A stretch of 64,000 nucleotides of DNA from Acidimicrobiales bacterium (GCA_016845305.1 JAERSW010000070.1:1-64000); one strand, 5' to 3'; positions 1 through 8,875 are shown, counted from the first letter of the stretch. The notes: generated by a model not told the origin, from the letters alone. Translations and numbers: made by a program.

Positions 1-836
1 AGGCCCCAGGCCGTCGCGTTGCGGGTCGTCTCGTTCCCGGCCACGCACAGCAGCACGAAGAACGACGCCAGCTCGTCCTCGGTGAGCCGCTCGCCCTCCA
101 TCTCCGCGTTGACCAGGACGCTGGTCAGGTCCTCGCCGTCGCCGCCACGGCGCAGCTCCGCGGTCTCGTGCATGATGGCCGCCAGCCCGGCCCCGGCGGC
201 GAGGAACGCGGTCAGCGGGTCGGTTCCCTCGGGCACGTACTCGGGGTCCCCCTGGCTGAGCACGATGTTCGACAGCTCGAAGACCTCGTCGCGCCGGTCG
301 GGTTCGATGCCCATCAGGTCGCAGATGATGGCCAGCGGCAGCCGGGCGGCCACGTCGACCACGAAGTCGCAGGCCCCCCCGGCGGCCGCAGCGTCGACGA
401 TGGACGTGGCCATGGCGTCGATCCCGGCATCCAGCTCGTGCATCATCCGCGGCGTGAAACCGGCCGACACCAGGCGACGCAGTCGGGCGTGCCGCGGATC
501 GTCCAGGTTGATCATCGACCCGAAGAACTCGAGGAACTCCGGCGGCAGGTCGGGGACGTTGGTGCCCCGACCCGAACAGAAGTCGGCCGGACGGCGACTC
601 GCCTCGACCACGTCGGTGTGGCGGGTCAGCGCCCAGTAGCCGGGACCCGGCGGCAGGCCCTCGATCTCCCCTTCGGCGAAGAAACGGATGGGGTCGTGTC
701 GGCGCAGCGCGGTGAACGCCTCGTACCGGTCCGCCATCGGCCGGGTCCAGAAGTCGTCCACCGACGAGAGGTCGACGTCGTCGAGCAGTGCGGGCCCGGA
801 GGTCGAGCCGGTCGAGTCGTCCATGGGGTCGCCCAT
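1..836 (-). CDS. Cytochrome P450, C-terminal part beyond the left edge
   Basis: Heme monooxygenase, cut by the window edge after about 278 residues. Visible are the C-helix stretch LDDPRHARLRRLVSAGF (about 111-127) and the I-helix oxygen-activation motif AGNETTRNA (about 266-274). The ExxR and heme-cysteine regions lie outside. The sequence style resembles the actinobacterial CYP124/125/142 group, which hydroxylate terminal carbons of sterol side chains and branched lipids; that substrate is inference. The first ATG (836) is chosen because a TACGGT box lies 8 nt upstream; ATG 824 is the alternative. Divergent from a SnoaL-like gene, next to SDR and CoA-transferase genes that fit lipid degradation. 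Confidence 0.9.
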   Translation of the reverse strand, partial: MGDPMDDSTGSTSGPALLDDVDLSSVDDFWTRPMADRYEAFTALRRHDPIRFFAEGEIEGLPPGPGYWALTRHTDVVEASRRPADFCSGRGTNVPDLPPEFLEFFGSMINLDDPRHARLRRLVSAGFTPRMMHELDAGIDAMATSIVDAAAAGGACDFVVDVAARLPLAIICDLMGIEPDRRDEVFELSNIVLSQGDPEYVPEGTDPLTAFLAAGAGLAAIMHETAELRRGGDGEDLTSVLVNAEMEGERLTEDELASFFVLLCVAGNETTRNATAWG

Positions 837-844
837 GGGTGCGA

Positions 845-850
845 ACCGTA
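845..850 (-). promoter_or_regulatory. Putative -10 box (TACGGT) of the P450 gene
   Basis: Reads TACGGT on the minus strand, 8 nt before ATG 836. It matches the TANNNT box seen before many starts in this window; no clear -35 and no Shine-Dalgarno sequence are visible. Confidence 0.4.
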
Positions 851-900
851 GGGGGCCGGGCGGACCGGAGTCCGATCCGGTGCCGACCGTCGCCCGCCCC

Positions 901-906
901 TAGGTT
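901..906 (+). promoter_or_regulatory. Putative -10 box (TAGGTT), leaderless start
   Basis: TAGGTT lies 7 nt before ATG 914, with no Shine-Dalgarno sequence between them. Transcription would begin at or next to the start codon. Confidence 0.45.
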
Positions 907-913
907 CGACCCC

Positions 914-1360
914 ATGGACGACGCCACCCTCCGGGCCCTCGCCAACCGCATCGCCGTGGAGGACCTGCTGACCCGGTACGCCACGGCGGTGGACCGACGC
1001 GACTGGGACCTCTACCGGACCGTCTTCACCGCCGACGCCGAGGTGGACTACACGTCGGCCGGCGGCATCGCCGGAACGATCGACGAGGTGGTCGAGTTCC
1101 TGTCCGCCTCGCTGCCGATGTTCGAGATGACCCAGCACCTGGTCGCCAACGTGGACGCGTCCTTCGGCGACGGCAACGACGGCTCGGTGGGCGACGTGGC
1201 CACGGTGACGGCCATGTTCAACAACCCCATGCGCCTCGTCGACGGCGACGTCTGGTTCACCGGCGGCTGGTACCACCACGACCTGGTCCGCACCGCCGAC
1301 GGGTGGCGCAGTCGCCGGCTCCGCGAGGAGTCCGCCTGGTTCGACCGCGCACCCTTCTGA
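914..1360 (+). CDS. SnoaL-like / NTF2-fold protein
   Basis: Small single-domain protein of 148 residues with the opening typical of the SnoaL_4 group (ALANRIAVEDLLTRYATAVDRRDWDLYRTVFTADA broken here into its recognisable parts: IAVEDLLTRYA, then DRRDWDLY, then FTADAEVDY). Family members are cone-shaped barrels that act as dehydratases, isomerases or cyclases on polycyclic or aromatic substrates, but many are uncharacterised. The substrate cannot be read from sequence. The neighbouring P450, SDR and CoA-transferase suggest ring or side-chain breakdown of a sterol- or terpenoid-like compound. It is convergent with the SDR at 1411. Confidence 0.75.
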   Translation: MDDATLRALANRIAVEDLLTRYATAVDRRDWDLYRTVFTADAEVDYTSAGGIAGTIDEVVEFLSASLPMFEMTQHLVANVDASFGDGNDGSVGDVATVTAMFNNPMRLVDGDVWFTGGWYHHDLVRTADGWRSRRLREESAWFDRAPF

Positions 1361-1375
1361 CCCGCTTCTGACCCG
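1354..1375. repeat. 11-bp tandem duplication across a stop codon
   Basis: CTTCTGACCCG occurs twice in tandem. The first copy contains the TGA stop of the SnoaL-like gene and the second lies immediately downstream. Confidence 0.8.
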
Positions 1376-1393
1376 GCGCCCGGCCCGGGCGCC
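1375..1393. terminator. Putative bidirectional terminator hairpin
   Basis: GGCGCCCGG C CCGGGCGCC is a perfect 19-bp inverted repeat between two convergent genes. There is no T-run on either side, as is common for terminators in high-GC actinobacteria. Confidence 0.5.
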
Positions 1394-1410
1394 CCGCCGA
1401 TCGGCGCCGG

Positions 1411-2340
1411 TCAGTCCAGCGGCGTGTTCGTCGACGGGTTCCGTCCGGCCTCGATGTCAGCGAATCGCCGGGCCGCCACCTCCGGCGTGACCTCGTGGGT
1501 GAAGACCCAGAACCGGTCGGCCTTCACCGCTTCGACCACCCGGTCGGCCACCACGTCGGTCCCGATGCCCCGCTCGCCGAGGAGTCCGCCGAGCTGTCCC
1601 TGGGTGGCGGCCGAATCGTCGTCGACGTCCACCCAGTCGGGCCGCACCCGGTCCACGTCGAAGATCCCCGTCGACACCAACTCCGGGCACAGGCACGACA
1701 CGCCGACGCCGGTCGGCTCGAGCTCGCGGTAGAGGGCCTCGGACAGGCCGACCACCGCGTGCTTGGTGGCCGCGTACATCCCGAGGAAGTCGGTCGTCAT
1801 CAGGCCGGCCTGGGAGGCCACGTTCACCACGTGTCCGATGCCGGCCTCGACCATCCGGGGCACGAAGGCCGTCACCCCGTGGGCCACGCCGAGGACGTTC
1901 ACCCCGACGGTCCAGCGCCACTCCGACGGCGTGGTGGCCAGCATCGGCCCGGCCGGACCCACCCCGGCGTTGTTGCACAGCAGGTGCACCGCGCCGTGGC
2001 GGTCCCACGCCGCGTCGGCGAGGGCAGCCACGGCGTCCGGGTCGGCCACGTCGCACACCACACCCGACACCCGGTCACCGGCCGCACCCGACTCCCCTCT
2101 GGTCTCCTCACCGGCCAGCAGGTCGGCCAACCGGTCGACCTGGACCGACAGCCGGTCCGGATCGAGGTCGGACAGGACCACCGACATCCCCTCGGCCAGG
2201 AACGCCTCGACCATGGCCAGGCCGATGCCCGACGCCGCCCCCGTCACCACCGCCACCCGACCCGTCAGGTCATCCAGCACGTGCAGTCCCCCTCCGTCGG
2301 TTCCCACGACCGGTCGGACGGGACCGTAGGCCCCGGCCAT
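1411..2340 (-). CDS. SDR family NAD(P)-dependent oxidoreductase
   Basis: Classical short-chain dehydrogenase of up to 309 residues. It shows the dinucleotide motif TGAASGIG near the N-terminus, NNAG in CNNAGVG, the catalytic serine in NVASQAGL and the YxxxK pair in YAATKHAVVGLSEAL. It would oxidise a hydroxyl or reduce a ketone; the substrate is unknown. ATG 2340 gives about 20 extra residues before the fold. GTG 2280 (VLDDLTGRVAVVTG) gives the usual compact N-terminus and may be the real start. Convergent with the SnoaL-like gene and divergent from the CoA-transferase at 2382. Confidence 0.88.
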   Translation of the reverse strand: MAGAYGPVRPVVGTDGGGLHVLDDLTGRVAVVTGAASGIGLAMVEAFLAEGMSVVLSDLDPDRLSVQVDRLADLLAGEETRGESGAAGDRVSGVVCDVADPDAVAALADAAWDRHGAVHLLCNNAGVGPAGPMLATTPSEWRWTVGVNVLGVAHGVTAFVPRMVEAGIGHVVNVASQAGLMTTDFLGMYAATKHAVVGLSEALYRELEPTGVGVSCLCPELVSTGIFDVDRVRPDWVDVDDDSAATQGQLGGLLGERGIGTDVVADRVVEAVKADRFWVFTHEVTPEVAARRFADIEAGRNPSTNTPLD

Positions 2341-2369
2341 CCGGCTCCCCGGGTCGGGACGCCCCCGAC

Positions 2370-2375
2370 TACCGT
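2370..2375 (+). promoter_or_regulatory. Putative -10 box (TACCGT), leaderless start
   Basis: TACCGT lies exactly 6 nt before ATG 2382 and there is no Shine-Dalgarno sequence. It would drive the overlapping CoA-transferase, Nudix and P-type ATPase genes. Confidence 0.45.
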
Positions 2376-2381
2376 CCGGCC

Positions 2382-3569
2382 ATGGCCGGACCGCTCGAAG
2401 GCATCCGCATCGTCGACCTCTCGGTGGCCCTCACCGGGCCGCTGGCCACCGGCATGCTCGTGGACCAGGGCGCGGAGTGCGTCAAGGTCGAGCAGGCCCC
2501 CATCGGCGACGTGGTCCGGTGGCTGGGTCCCAGCGTGGGCGGCATCTCGGCCATGTTCCAGGCGGCCAACCGGGGAAAGCGGTCGGTGGTCCTCGACCTC
2601 CGCCAGGACGAGGGCCGGGCCATCCTCATGGACCTGGTGGCCGAGGCCGACGTGGTGGTCCAGAACTTCCGGCCCGGCGTGGCCGAACGACTCGGGGTGA
2701 CCTACGCCGACGTGACGGCCGTGTGCCCCGACGTGGTCTACGCCGACCTGACCGGCTTCGGTCCCGACGGCCCGTACAGCCACCGACGGGTCTACGACAC
2801 CGTCATCCAGGGCCACTCGGGCCTCGCGGCCAGCCAGACCGGCACCGGCGACGAGCAGCCGAAGTTCCTCAAGCACCTGGTGTGCGACAAGGTGACCGCC
2901 TACACGGCCTGCCAGGCCATCACCGCCGCCCTGTTCGCCCGCCAGCGGGGTGCCGGCGGCCAGCACCTCGAGTTGTCGATGCTGGACGCCTCCATCGCCT
3001 ACCTGTTCGTCGACGGCGCCGACCACGAGGTCATGCTGGACGGCCACCACGCCGGCCCCCAGTCGGTGGCCGCCAACAACACCCCGTTCGCCTTCGACGG
3101 GGGCTTCGCCGCCATCGCCGTCCCCGGCGACACCGAGTTCCACGGCCTGACCCGGGCCCTCGGCGTCGACTCGTCCGACCCCGACCTGGCCACCGTCCCG
3201 GACCGCACCCGCAACCGCGAGAAGACCCAGGCCATCCACCGCCAGGTCCGCGACAGCGCCACCCGGATGTCGATCGCCGAAGGAGAGGCCCGCCTCGAGG
3301 AGAACCAGGTGCCGTTCGGGATCGTGCGGGCCGTGCACGAGGTCCCCGACGATCCGCAGGTGGTGCACAACGAGGTGCTGTCCGAGTTCGAGCACCCGGC
3401 GGCCGGGCGGATCCGCCACCACCGTCCCCCCGCCCGCTTCCACGGCACCCCGATCGACTTCGACGACCCGTGCGCCCCGACGCTGGGCCAGCACACCGAC
3501 GAGGTGGTGGCCGAGACCGGCCGAGGCGACCGCATCGCCGAGCTGCGCGAAGCCGGGGTGGTGGGATGA
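2382..3569 (+). CDS. Type III (CaiB/BaiF) CoA-transferase
   Basis: Moves CoA from an acyl-CoA donor to a free acid. The 395-residue length and the family signatures LEGIRIVDLS, ANRGKRSVVLDLR, VVVQNFRPGVAERLG and VYADLTGFGPDGPY are clear. The conserved aspartate that forms the acyl-anhydride lies in LSMLDASIAY. The C-terminal lobe ends with the usual LGQHTDEVV. Substrates cannot be deduced. It is first in a translationally coupled set: its TGA (3567-3569) overlaps the next start (ATG 3566), followed by a P-type ATPase overlapping in the same way. Confidence 0.92.
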   Translation: MAGPLEGIRIVDLSVALTGPLATGMLVDQGAECVKVEQAPIGDVVRWLGPSVGGISAMFQAANRGKRSVVLDLRQDEGRAILMDLVAEADVVVQNFRPGVAERLGVTYADVTAVCPDVVYADLTGFGPDGPYSHRRVYDTVIQGHSGLAASQTGTGDEQPKFLKHLVCDKVTAYTACQAITAALFARQRGAGGQHLELSMLDASIAYLFVDGADHEVMLDGHHAGPQSVAANNTPFAFDGGFAAIAVPGDTEFHGLTRALGVDSSDPDLATVPDRTRNREKTQAIHRQVRDSATRMSIAEGEARLEENQVPFGIVRAVHEVPDDPQVVHNEVLSEFEHPAAGRIRHHRPPARFHGTPIDFDDPCAPTLGQHTDEVVAETGRGDRIAELREAGVVG

Positions 3570-4369
3570 CCTCGGAGGGCACGCCGGCCCCCCACCGGGA
3601 CCACGCCCGCTACGACGCCTACGCCCGGCACCACGCCGAGCACGGCGACTCGGAGCTCATCCCGGCGGCCACCGTGGTGCTGCTCCGCGACGGTGCCGAC
3701 GGCGTCGAGACCCTGATGCTGCGGAAGAACTCGAAGATCGCCTTCGGGGGCATGTGGGTGTTCCCCGGCGGTCGCATCGACGAGGCCGACACCGTGCTCG
3801 ACGAGGACGGCGGGACCGACGACCTGGCCACCGGGGCGGCCGCCGCGGTGCGGGAGGCCGCCGAGGAGGCCTCGGTCGTCGTCGACCCGGCGACGCTGGT
3901 CTGGTTCGCCCACTGGGTGCCACCCCCGGCCATGCCCAAGCGGTTCGCCACCTTCTTCTTCGCCGCTCCGCTGGACCGGACCGCCGGCGACGTGACCATC
4001 GACGACGGCGAGATCACCGAACACGAGTGGATGCGCCCCGCCGATGCCATGGCCCGGCGCGACGGCGGCGAGATCGAGCTGGCCCCGCCGACGTGGATGA
4101 CGCTGAACCGGCTGTCCGGCTTCGCCTCCGTGGAGGCCGCCCTGGCCGAACTGGACGCCGAGGATCCGCCCTTCTACGAGACCCACATGGCGCGGACCGA
4201 CGCCGGTCCGGTGGCCATGTGGACCGGCGACGCCGGCTACGAGGCCGGTGACCCGTCGATCGCCGGCCCCCGGCACCGCCTGACCATGGTCGAGGACGCC
4301 TACCGCTTCGAGGACACCCGTCACTTCGAGGACACCGGCCGCCCTGTGAGCCCCGGATCGAACCGGTGA
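3566..4369 (+). CDS. Nudix hydrolase, NUDT19/CoA-diphosphatase-like
   Basis: Protein of 267 residues. The fold starts at ELIPAATVVLLRDG, followed by FGGMWVFPGGRIDEAD. The Nudix helix (AAAAVREAAEEASV, carrying the REaxEE residues) is separated from the GG by about 20 residues. That spacing is typical of the NUDT19-type group rather than of MutT. Family members cleave nucleoside-diphosphate compounds, including CoA and acyl-CoA. Lying between a CoA-transferase and a transporter with 4-bp overlaps on both sides, a role in trimming CoA derivatives is plausible but unproven. Confidence 0.85.
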   Translation: MTSEGTPAPHRDHARYDAYARHHAEHGDSELIPAATVVLLRDGADGVETLMLRKNSKIAFGGMWVFPGGRIDEADTVLDEDGGTDDLATGAAAAVREAAEEASVVVDPATLVWFAHWVPPPAMPKRFATFFFAAPLDRTAGDVTIDDGEITEHEWMRPADAMARRDGGEIELAPPTWMTLNRLSGFASVEAALAELDAEDPPFYETHMARTDAGPVAMWTGDAGYEAGDPSIAGPRHRLTMVEDAYRFEDTRHFEDTGRPVSPGSNR

Positions 4370-6765
4370 CCAGCGACGCGACCACCGGGCTGACCACGGC
4401 CGAGGTGGCCGAACGGCGGGCCGACGGCCGGGTCAACGACGTCCCCGACGCCCCGGTCCGGACCACCGGCGAGATCCTGCGGGCCAACGTCCTCACCCCG
4501 GTCAACGCCATCATGGGCTCGCTGCTCGTGCTGATCCTGGTGGCCGGCTTCCCCGGCGACGCCCTGTTCGCCGGGGTGATCGTGTCCAACAGCGTGATCG
4601 GCACCGTGCAGGAACTCCGGGCCCGCCGGACCCTCACCGAGCTCGCGGTCCTGTCGGCGCCCAAGGCCCGGGTGGTCCGCGACGGCGAGGTCCGCGAGGT
4701 CGGGGTGTCGGAGGTGGTGGCCGACGAGCTGCTGGAGGTCCGACCCGGCGACCAGGTGGTGGTCGACGGTTCGGTGGTCGCCGCGGTCGGCCTGGAGGTC
4801 GACGAGTCGCTGCTGACCGGGGAGAGCGACCCGGTCGACAAGGTGGCCGGCGACGAGGTCCTGTCGGGGAGCTTCGCCTCGGCGGGCTCCGGCCGGTACC
4901 GGGCCACGGCGATCGGCGCCGGTTCCTACGCGGCGACGCTGGCCGAGGAGGCCCGCCGCTTCGACCTGGTGGACAGCGAGCTGAGGTCCGGCGTGGACAC
5001 CGTGCTCCGGTGGCTGACCGTGGTCATCCCGCCGGCCGCCGGCCTCCTGCTGCTCCGCCTGCTGGTCACCGAGGACCGGTGGCACGACGCCCTGCGGGGC
5101 ACGGTGGCCGCCGCGGTGGCCATGGTCCCCGACGGCCTGGTCCTGTTGACCAGCCTCTCGTTCATCGTCGGCGTCGTGGCCCTGGCCCGGCGCAGGGCGC
5201 TGGCCCGGGAGCTGGCCTCGGTCGAGCTGCTGGCCCGGGTCGACACCCTGTGCCTGGACAAGACGGGCACCATCACCACCGGCGAGATCGCCTTCGCCGG
5301 ACTGGAGCCGATCGGGGCGACGACGCTGGCCGACGCCGAGGCGGCCGTCGGCGCCCTGGCCGCCGCCGACCCCTCCCCCAACGCCACCCTGGCCGCCATC
5401 TCCGGCGTGCTGGACGACCCGGGCTGGTCGGTGGTCGACGCCGTCCCGTTCTCGTCGGCCCGCAAGTGGGCCTCGGCCACGCTGCGACCTCCGGGCGCCG
5501 ATGGGAGCGCGGGCACGGCCGCCGTCTACCACCTGGGTGCCCCGGACGTGCTGCTCCCCGAGGGCGAGTGGTCCACGGCCCGCGACCGGGTGGCCGAGCT
5601 GGCCGCCGACGGGCGCAGGGTCCTGGTGGCCACCCGCTCGGGCCATGTTCCCGACGCTGATCCCGACGCTGATCCGGACGACCTCCCGAGGGCGCGCCTT
5701 CCCCTCTGCCTCGTCCTGCTGGAGGACACCGTCAAGGCCGAGGCGCCGGAGATCCTCGCCTGGTTCGCCGACCAGGGCCTCGACCTGAAGGTCATCTCCG
5801 GCGACCATCCGGCCACCGTGGCCGCCGTGGCCCGTCGGGCCGGGATCGCCGGCGCCGAGGGCGCCCGGGCCGTCGACGCCCGCGACCTCCCCGACGACCC
5901 CGAGGCGCTGGCCGACGCGTTGGAGGCCGCCTCGGTCTTCGGTCGCGTGACCCCGCACCAGAAGCGGGCCATGGTGGGTGCCCTGCGGTCCCGGGGCCGC
6001 ACGGTGGCCATGACCGGCGACGGCGTCAACGACGTCCTGGCCCTCAAGGACGCCGACATGGGCATCGCCATGGGCTCCGGCAGCTCGGCCTCGCGGGCCG
6101 TTGCCCAGCTGGTGCTGCTCGACGACCGGTTCTCCACGCTGCCCCGGGTGGTGGCCGAGGGCCGGCGGGTCATCAACAACATCGAGCGGGTGGCCAACCT
6201 GTTCCTGACCAAGGCCACCTACGCCGTCCTCCTGACCGCCCTGGTCGGGCTGTTCGGCGTCCCCTTCCCGTTCCACCCCAAGCAGCTCACCCTCATCGGC
6301 TCGGTGTCGATCGGCGTACCCGGCTTCTTCCTGGCCCTGGCCCCCGACCCCTCGCTGGTCCGACCGGGCTTCCTGCTCCGGGTCCTGCGGTGGTCGCTGC
6401 CCGCCGGTGCGGCGGCCGCGGTGGCCACCTTCGCCTGCTACGAGGTGGTCCGACGGTCCGACGCCGCCGGCATGGGCCTCGAGGCGGCCCGGACCACGGC
6501 CACCCTCACCCTGCTGGGCGTCGGCCTGGCCGTCCTGTTGGGCATCAGCCGCCCGTTGCGACCCTGGAAGGTCGGCCTGACGGCGGCGATGGGCGGCCTG
6601 TACGCCATCGCCATGGCCTGGCCGTTCGCCCGCGACTACTTCGAGCTGGTGGTCCCCACCTCGACGGGCTGGGGGGTCGCTGCGGCCTGCACCGCCGTGG
6701 GCGCCCTGGCCGTGGCCCTCGTCCCCCGGTCCACCGGCGACCCACGCGCCGGGAGCGGGCGGTAG
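4366..6765 (+). CDS. P-type cation ATPase, CtpE-like
   Basis: Membrane pump of 799 residues. Actuator motif LTGES is at about 150-154, phosphorylation site DKTGT at D298, and the hinge is MTGDGVNDVLALKDADMGIA. The M4 segment reads AMVPDGLVLLTS, like the MVPEGL motif of mycobacterial CtpE, a calcium-uptake ATPase; no CPx heavy-metal motif or N-terminal metal-binding domain is present. Several hydrophobic segments follow the catalytic core. The start is GTG 4366, overlapping the Nudix stop (GTGA). Calcium as the ion is inferred from CtpE resemblance only. Confidence 0.9.
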   Translation: MTSDATTGLTTAEVAERRADGRVNDVPDAPVRTTGEILRANVLTPVNAIMGSLLVLILVAGFPGDALFAGVIVSNSVIGTVQELRARRTLTELAVLSAPKARVVRDGEVREVGVSEVVADELLEVRPGDQVVVDGSVVAAVGLEVDESLLTGESDPVDKVAGDEVLSGSFASAGSGRYRATAIGAGSYAATLAEEARRFDLVDSELRSGVDTVLRWLTVVIPPAAGLLLLRLLVTEDRWHDALRGTVAAAVAMVPDGLVLLTSLSFIVGVVALARRRALARELASVELLARVDTLCLDKTGTITTGEIAFAGLEPIGATTLADAEAAVGALAAADPSPNATLAAISGVLDDPGWSVVDAVPFSSARKWASATLRPPGADGSAGTAAVYHLGAPDVLLPEGEWSTARDRVAELAADGRRVLVATRSGHVPDADPDADPDDLPRARLPLCLVLLEDTVKAEAPEILAWFADQGLDLKVISGDHPATVAAVARRAGIAGAEGARAVDARDLPDDPEALADALEAASVFGRVTPHQKRAMVGALRSRGRTVAMTGDGVNDVLALKDADMGIAMGSGSSASRAVAQLVLLDDRFSTLPRVVAEGRRVINNIERVANLFLTKATYAVLLTALVGLFGVPFPFHPKQLTLIGSVSIGVPGFFLALAPDPSLVRPGFLLRVLRWSLPAGAAAAVATFACYEVVRRSDAAGMGLEAARTTATLTLLGVGLAVLLGISRPLRPWKVGLTAAMGGLYAIAMAWPFARDYFELVVPTSTGWGVAAACTAVGALAVALVPRSTGDPRAGSGR

Positions 6766-6835
6766 CGTTCCGGGTGCGAGCGGGGTCGACGATGCCCCCG
6801 CCCGATGGCGCACCACCCGCGCCGGGGGAGCAGAC

Positions 6836-8158
6836 GTGAACGACCCCTTCACCGCCAACTCGCCGCTGAACGCCCCGTCGGGGACCCCTCGGGACTCCGG
6901 CCACGCCAGCCTCTTCGCCACGGCGCTGTCCCAGTTCGAGCGGGGGGCGGACCTGGTCGACCTGCCGGACGACCTGCGGTCGATCCTGTCGCAGCCCAAG
7001 AACGAGATCATCGTCAACTTCCCGGTGAAGATGGACGACGGCCGCTACCGGGTGTTCCGCGGCTACCGGATCCAGCACTCCAACCTGCTCGGCCCGTACA
7101 AGGGCGGCGTCCGCTTCCACCCCATGGTCGACCTCGACGAGGTGAAGGCCCTGGCCTCGTGGATGACCTGGAAGTCGGCCCTGTGCGAGGTCCCGTTCGG
7201 CGGGGCCAAGGGCGGCATCTCCTTCGACCCCACGGCGCTCACCACCGGCGAACTGGAGCGGGTGGTCCGGCGGTTCACCCACGCCCTGGGATCCAACATC
7301 GGACCCGACCACGACATCCCGGCCCCCGACCTGGGCAGCAACGCCCAGTCGATGGTCTGGATGATGGACACCTACGCCAACTCCACCGGCGCCGCCGAGC
7401 GGCAGAACGTCAAGCGCATCGTGACCGGCAAGACGCTGGAGACCGGCGGAAGCCCCGGGCGGGAGAAGGCCACCGGCCAGGGCGTGGTGTTCTGCCTCCA
7501 GCACTGGGCCGACGAGGTCGGCTTCGACCTGGCCGGCGCCACGGTCAGCATCCAGGGCTTCGGCAACGTGGGCAGCGCCACCGGGCGGATCCTGCAGGTC
7601 CACGGGGCGAAGGTGGTGGCCGTGGCCGACCACGCCGGCGCCATCACCGACGAGGACGGGATCGACGCCTTCGAGCTGACCGACTGGGTCCGGGAGCACG
7701 GATCGGTGGCCGGATTCCCCGGCGCCATGTGGATCGACCCCGACGACTACTGGGCCGTCCCCGCCGACGTCCTCGTTCCGGCCGCCCTGGAGAACCAGGT
7801 CACCATGGACAACGTGGCCCAGATCCAGGCGAAGGTGGTCGTGGAGGCGGCCAACGGACCCACCACGCCGGACGCCGAGCGGGCGTTGGCCCAGCGGGGC
7901 ACCGAGATCCTGCCCGACATCCTCGTCAACGCCGGCGGCGTGGTCGTCTCGTACTTCGAGTGGCTCCAGAACCGGTCGGCCCAGCGGTGGGACCTCGACG
8001 ACGTGGACCACAAGCTGCGGGACACCCTGTGGCGGGCGTGCGACGCGGTGGTCGACATCCGGGAGGAGCTCGAGGTGGCGTCGCGCCGCGATGCCGCCTA
8101 CGCGGTGGCCCTGCGCCGCCTCCGGGTGGTGTACGAGCAGCGGGGCATCTTCCCGTGA
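6836..8158 (+). CDS. gdhA: Glutamate dehydrogenase (Glu/Leu/Phe/Val family)
   Basis: Catalyses reversible oxidative deamination of glutamate to 2-oxoglutarate and ammonia. The 440-residue chain contains the substrate-binding lysine in LLGPYKGGVRFHP, the catalytic-lysine region VPFGGAKGGI, DIPAPDLGSNAQSM, and the nucleotide-binding GFGNVGS. The GTG start has a GGGGGAG Shine-Dalgarno sequence a few bases upstream. The 70 bases after the ATPase gene show no other feature. The family also includes leucine and phenylalanine dehydrogenases; the length and motifs favour glutamate dehydrogenase. Confidence 0.93.
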   Translation: MNDPFTANSPLNAPSGTPRDSGHASLFATALSQFERGADLVDLPDDLRSILSQPKNEIIVNFPVKMDDGRYRVFRGYRIQHSNLLGPYKGGVRFHPMVDLDEVKALASWMTWKSALCEVPFGGAKGGISFDPTALTTGELERVVRRFTHALGSNIGPDHDIPAPDLGSNAQSMVWMMDTYANSTGAAERQNVKRIVTGKTLETGGSPGREKATGQGVVFCLQHWADEVGFDLAGATVSIQGFGNVGSATGRILQVHGAKVVAVADHAGAITDEDGIDAFELTDWVREHGSVAGFPGAMWIDPDDYWAVPADVLVPAALENQVTMDNVAQIQAKVVVEAANGPTTPDAERALAQRGTEILPDILVNAGGVVVSYFEWLQNRSAQRWDLDDVDHKLRDTLWRACDAVVDIREELEVASRRDAAYAVALRRLRVVYEQRGIFP

Positions 8159-8188
8159 GCCCTCACCGGCTCCGGCCGTGACCCGCAC

Positions 8189-8875
8189 GTGACCGTCACG
8201 CGCCTCGTCGGCTCCGGCCCGTTCGTGGACGCCCTGACCGCCGGCCTGCGGGCCCTCGGACACGACGTGGCCGTGGGCGACGTCGGGAGCCTCGCCGATC
8301 CGCCGGGACCGGTCGACCTGGTGGTCCACGTCCCCGCGGTGCCCGACGGGCCGTGCGACCTGGTCGGGATGACGCCGGACGCGTGGGCGGCGGCCGCGGA
8401 GGCGCCGCTGGACGAGGCGCTGGCCGTGGCCCGGGCCGCCCATCCCCTTCTCGCCGGCCGGCGCACCGGCGGCGGGGCCGTCCCACAGGGGCCGGGGCGC
8501 CTGGCGTGGATCGTGCCCACCACCACGCTGGGCGGCGCGGCGGGCTTCGTGGCCACCGGGGCGGCGTGCGAGGGCATCCGGGCTCTGGCCAAGGGCGCGG
8601 CCAAGCAGTGGGGCGCCGACGGGGTGGTCACCACCGTGGTGGCCGTGGCCCCGGAGGCGTTCTTCTCTGGGAACGATGGCTTCTCTGGGAGCGACGGCTT
8701 CTCTGGGAACGACGGGCCCCGCAGCGAGGGTTCGCTCTCCGGTCCCGCCCTCGGCCGGACCGGCGATCCGGAGGCCGACCTGGCGCCGTTGCTCGACCTG
8801 CTGGCCGACCCCCGGGCAGCGTTCACCACCGGCGGAACGCTGGTCGCCGACGGCGGCACCTGGATGGCTCCGTGA
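8189..8875 (+). CDS. Degenerate SDR-fold protein, probably non-catalytic
   Basis: The 228 residues show an SDR-like layout: a short N-terminal Rossmann part, LAWIVPTTTLGGAAGFV where the catalytic serine strand should be, a helix ACEGIRALAKGAAKQWG, and a C-terminal GGTLVADGGTWM like SDR tails. The YxxxK pair is not found at the expected place and there is no TGxxxGxG. A triplicated hexapeptide FSGNDG/FSGSDG/FSGNDG follows VVAVAPEAF. Its TGA overlaps the GTG of the intact SDR at 8872 (GTGA), so the two are co-translated and may pair. No function is assigned. Confidence 0.7.
   Translation: MTVTRLVGSGPFVDALTAGLRALGHDVAVGDVGSLADPPGPVDLVVHVPAVPDGPCDLVGMTPDAWAAAAEAPLDEALAVARAAHPLLAGRRTGGGAVPQGPGRLAWIVPTTTLGGAAGFVATGAACEGIRALAKGAAKQWGADGVVTTVVAVAPEAFFSGNDGFSGSDGFSGNDGPRSEGSLSGPALGRTGDPEADLAPLLDLLADPRAAFTTGGTLVADGGTWMAP
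8663..8716 (+). repeat. Three 18-bp tandem repeats inside a coding region
   Basis: Three copies of the unit TTCTCTGGGAACGATGGC (8663-8680, 8681-8698, 8699-8716) differ at only a few bases and encode FSGNDG, FSGSDG, FSGNDG in frame. The codon use (TCT, GAT) differs from the surrounding gene, pointing to recent expansion. Confidence 0.95.

Noticed and set aside
4321-7017. Very long open frame of about 900 codons antisense to the P-type ATPase
   Set aside because: Its translation is rich in G, H, R and Q with no domain; it is a shadow of high-GC coding sequence in the opposite frame. The same applies to other long antisense frames in the window.
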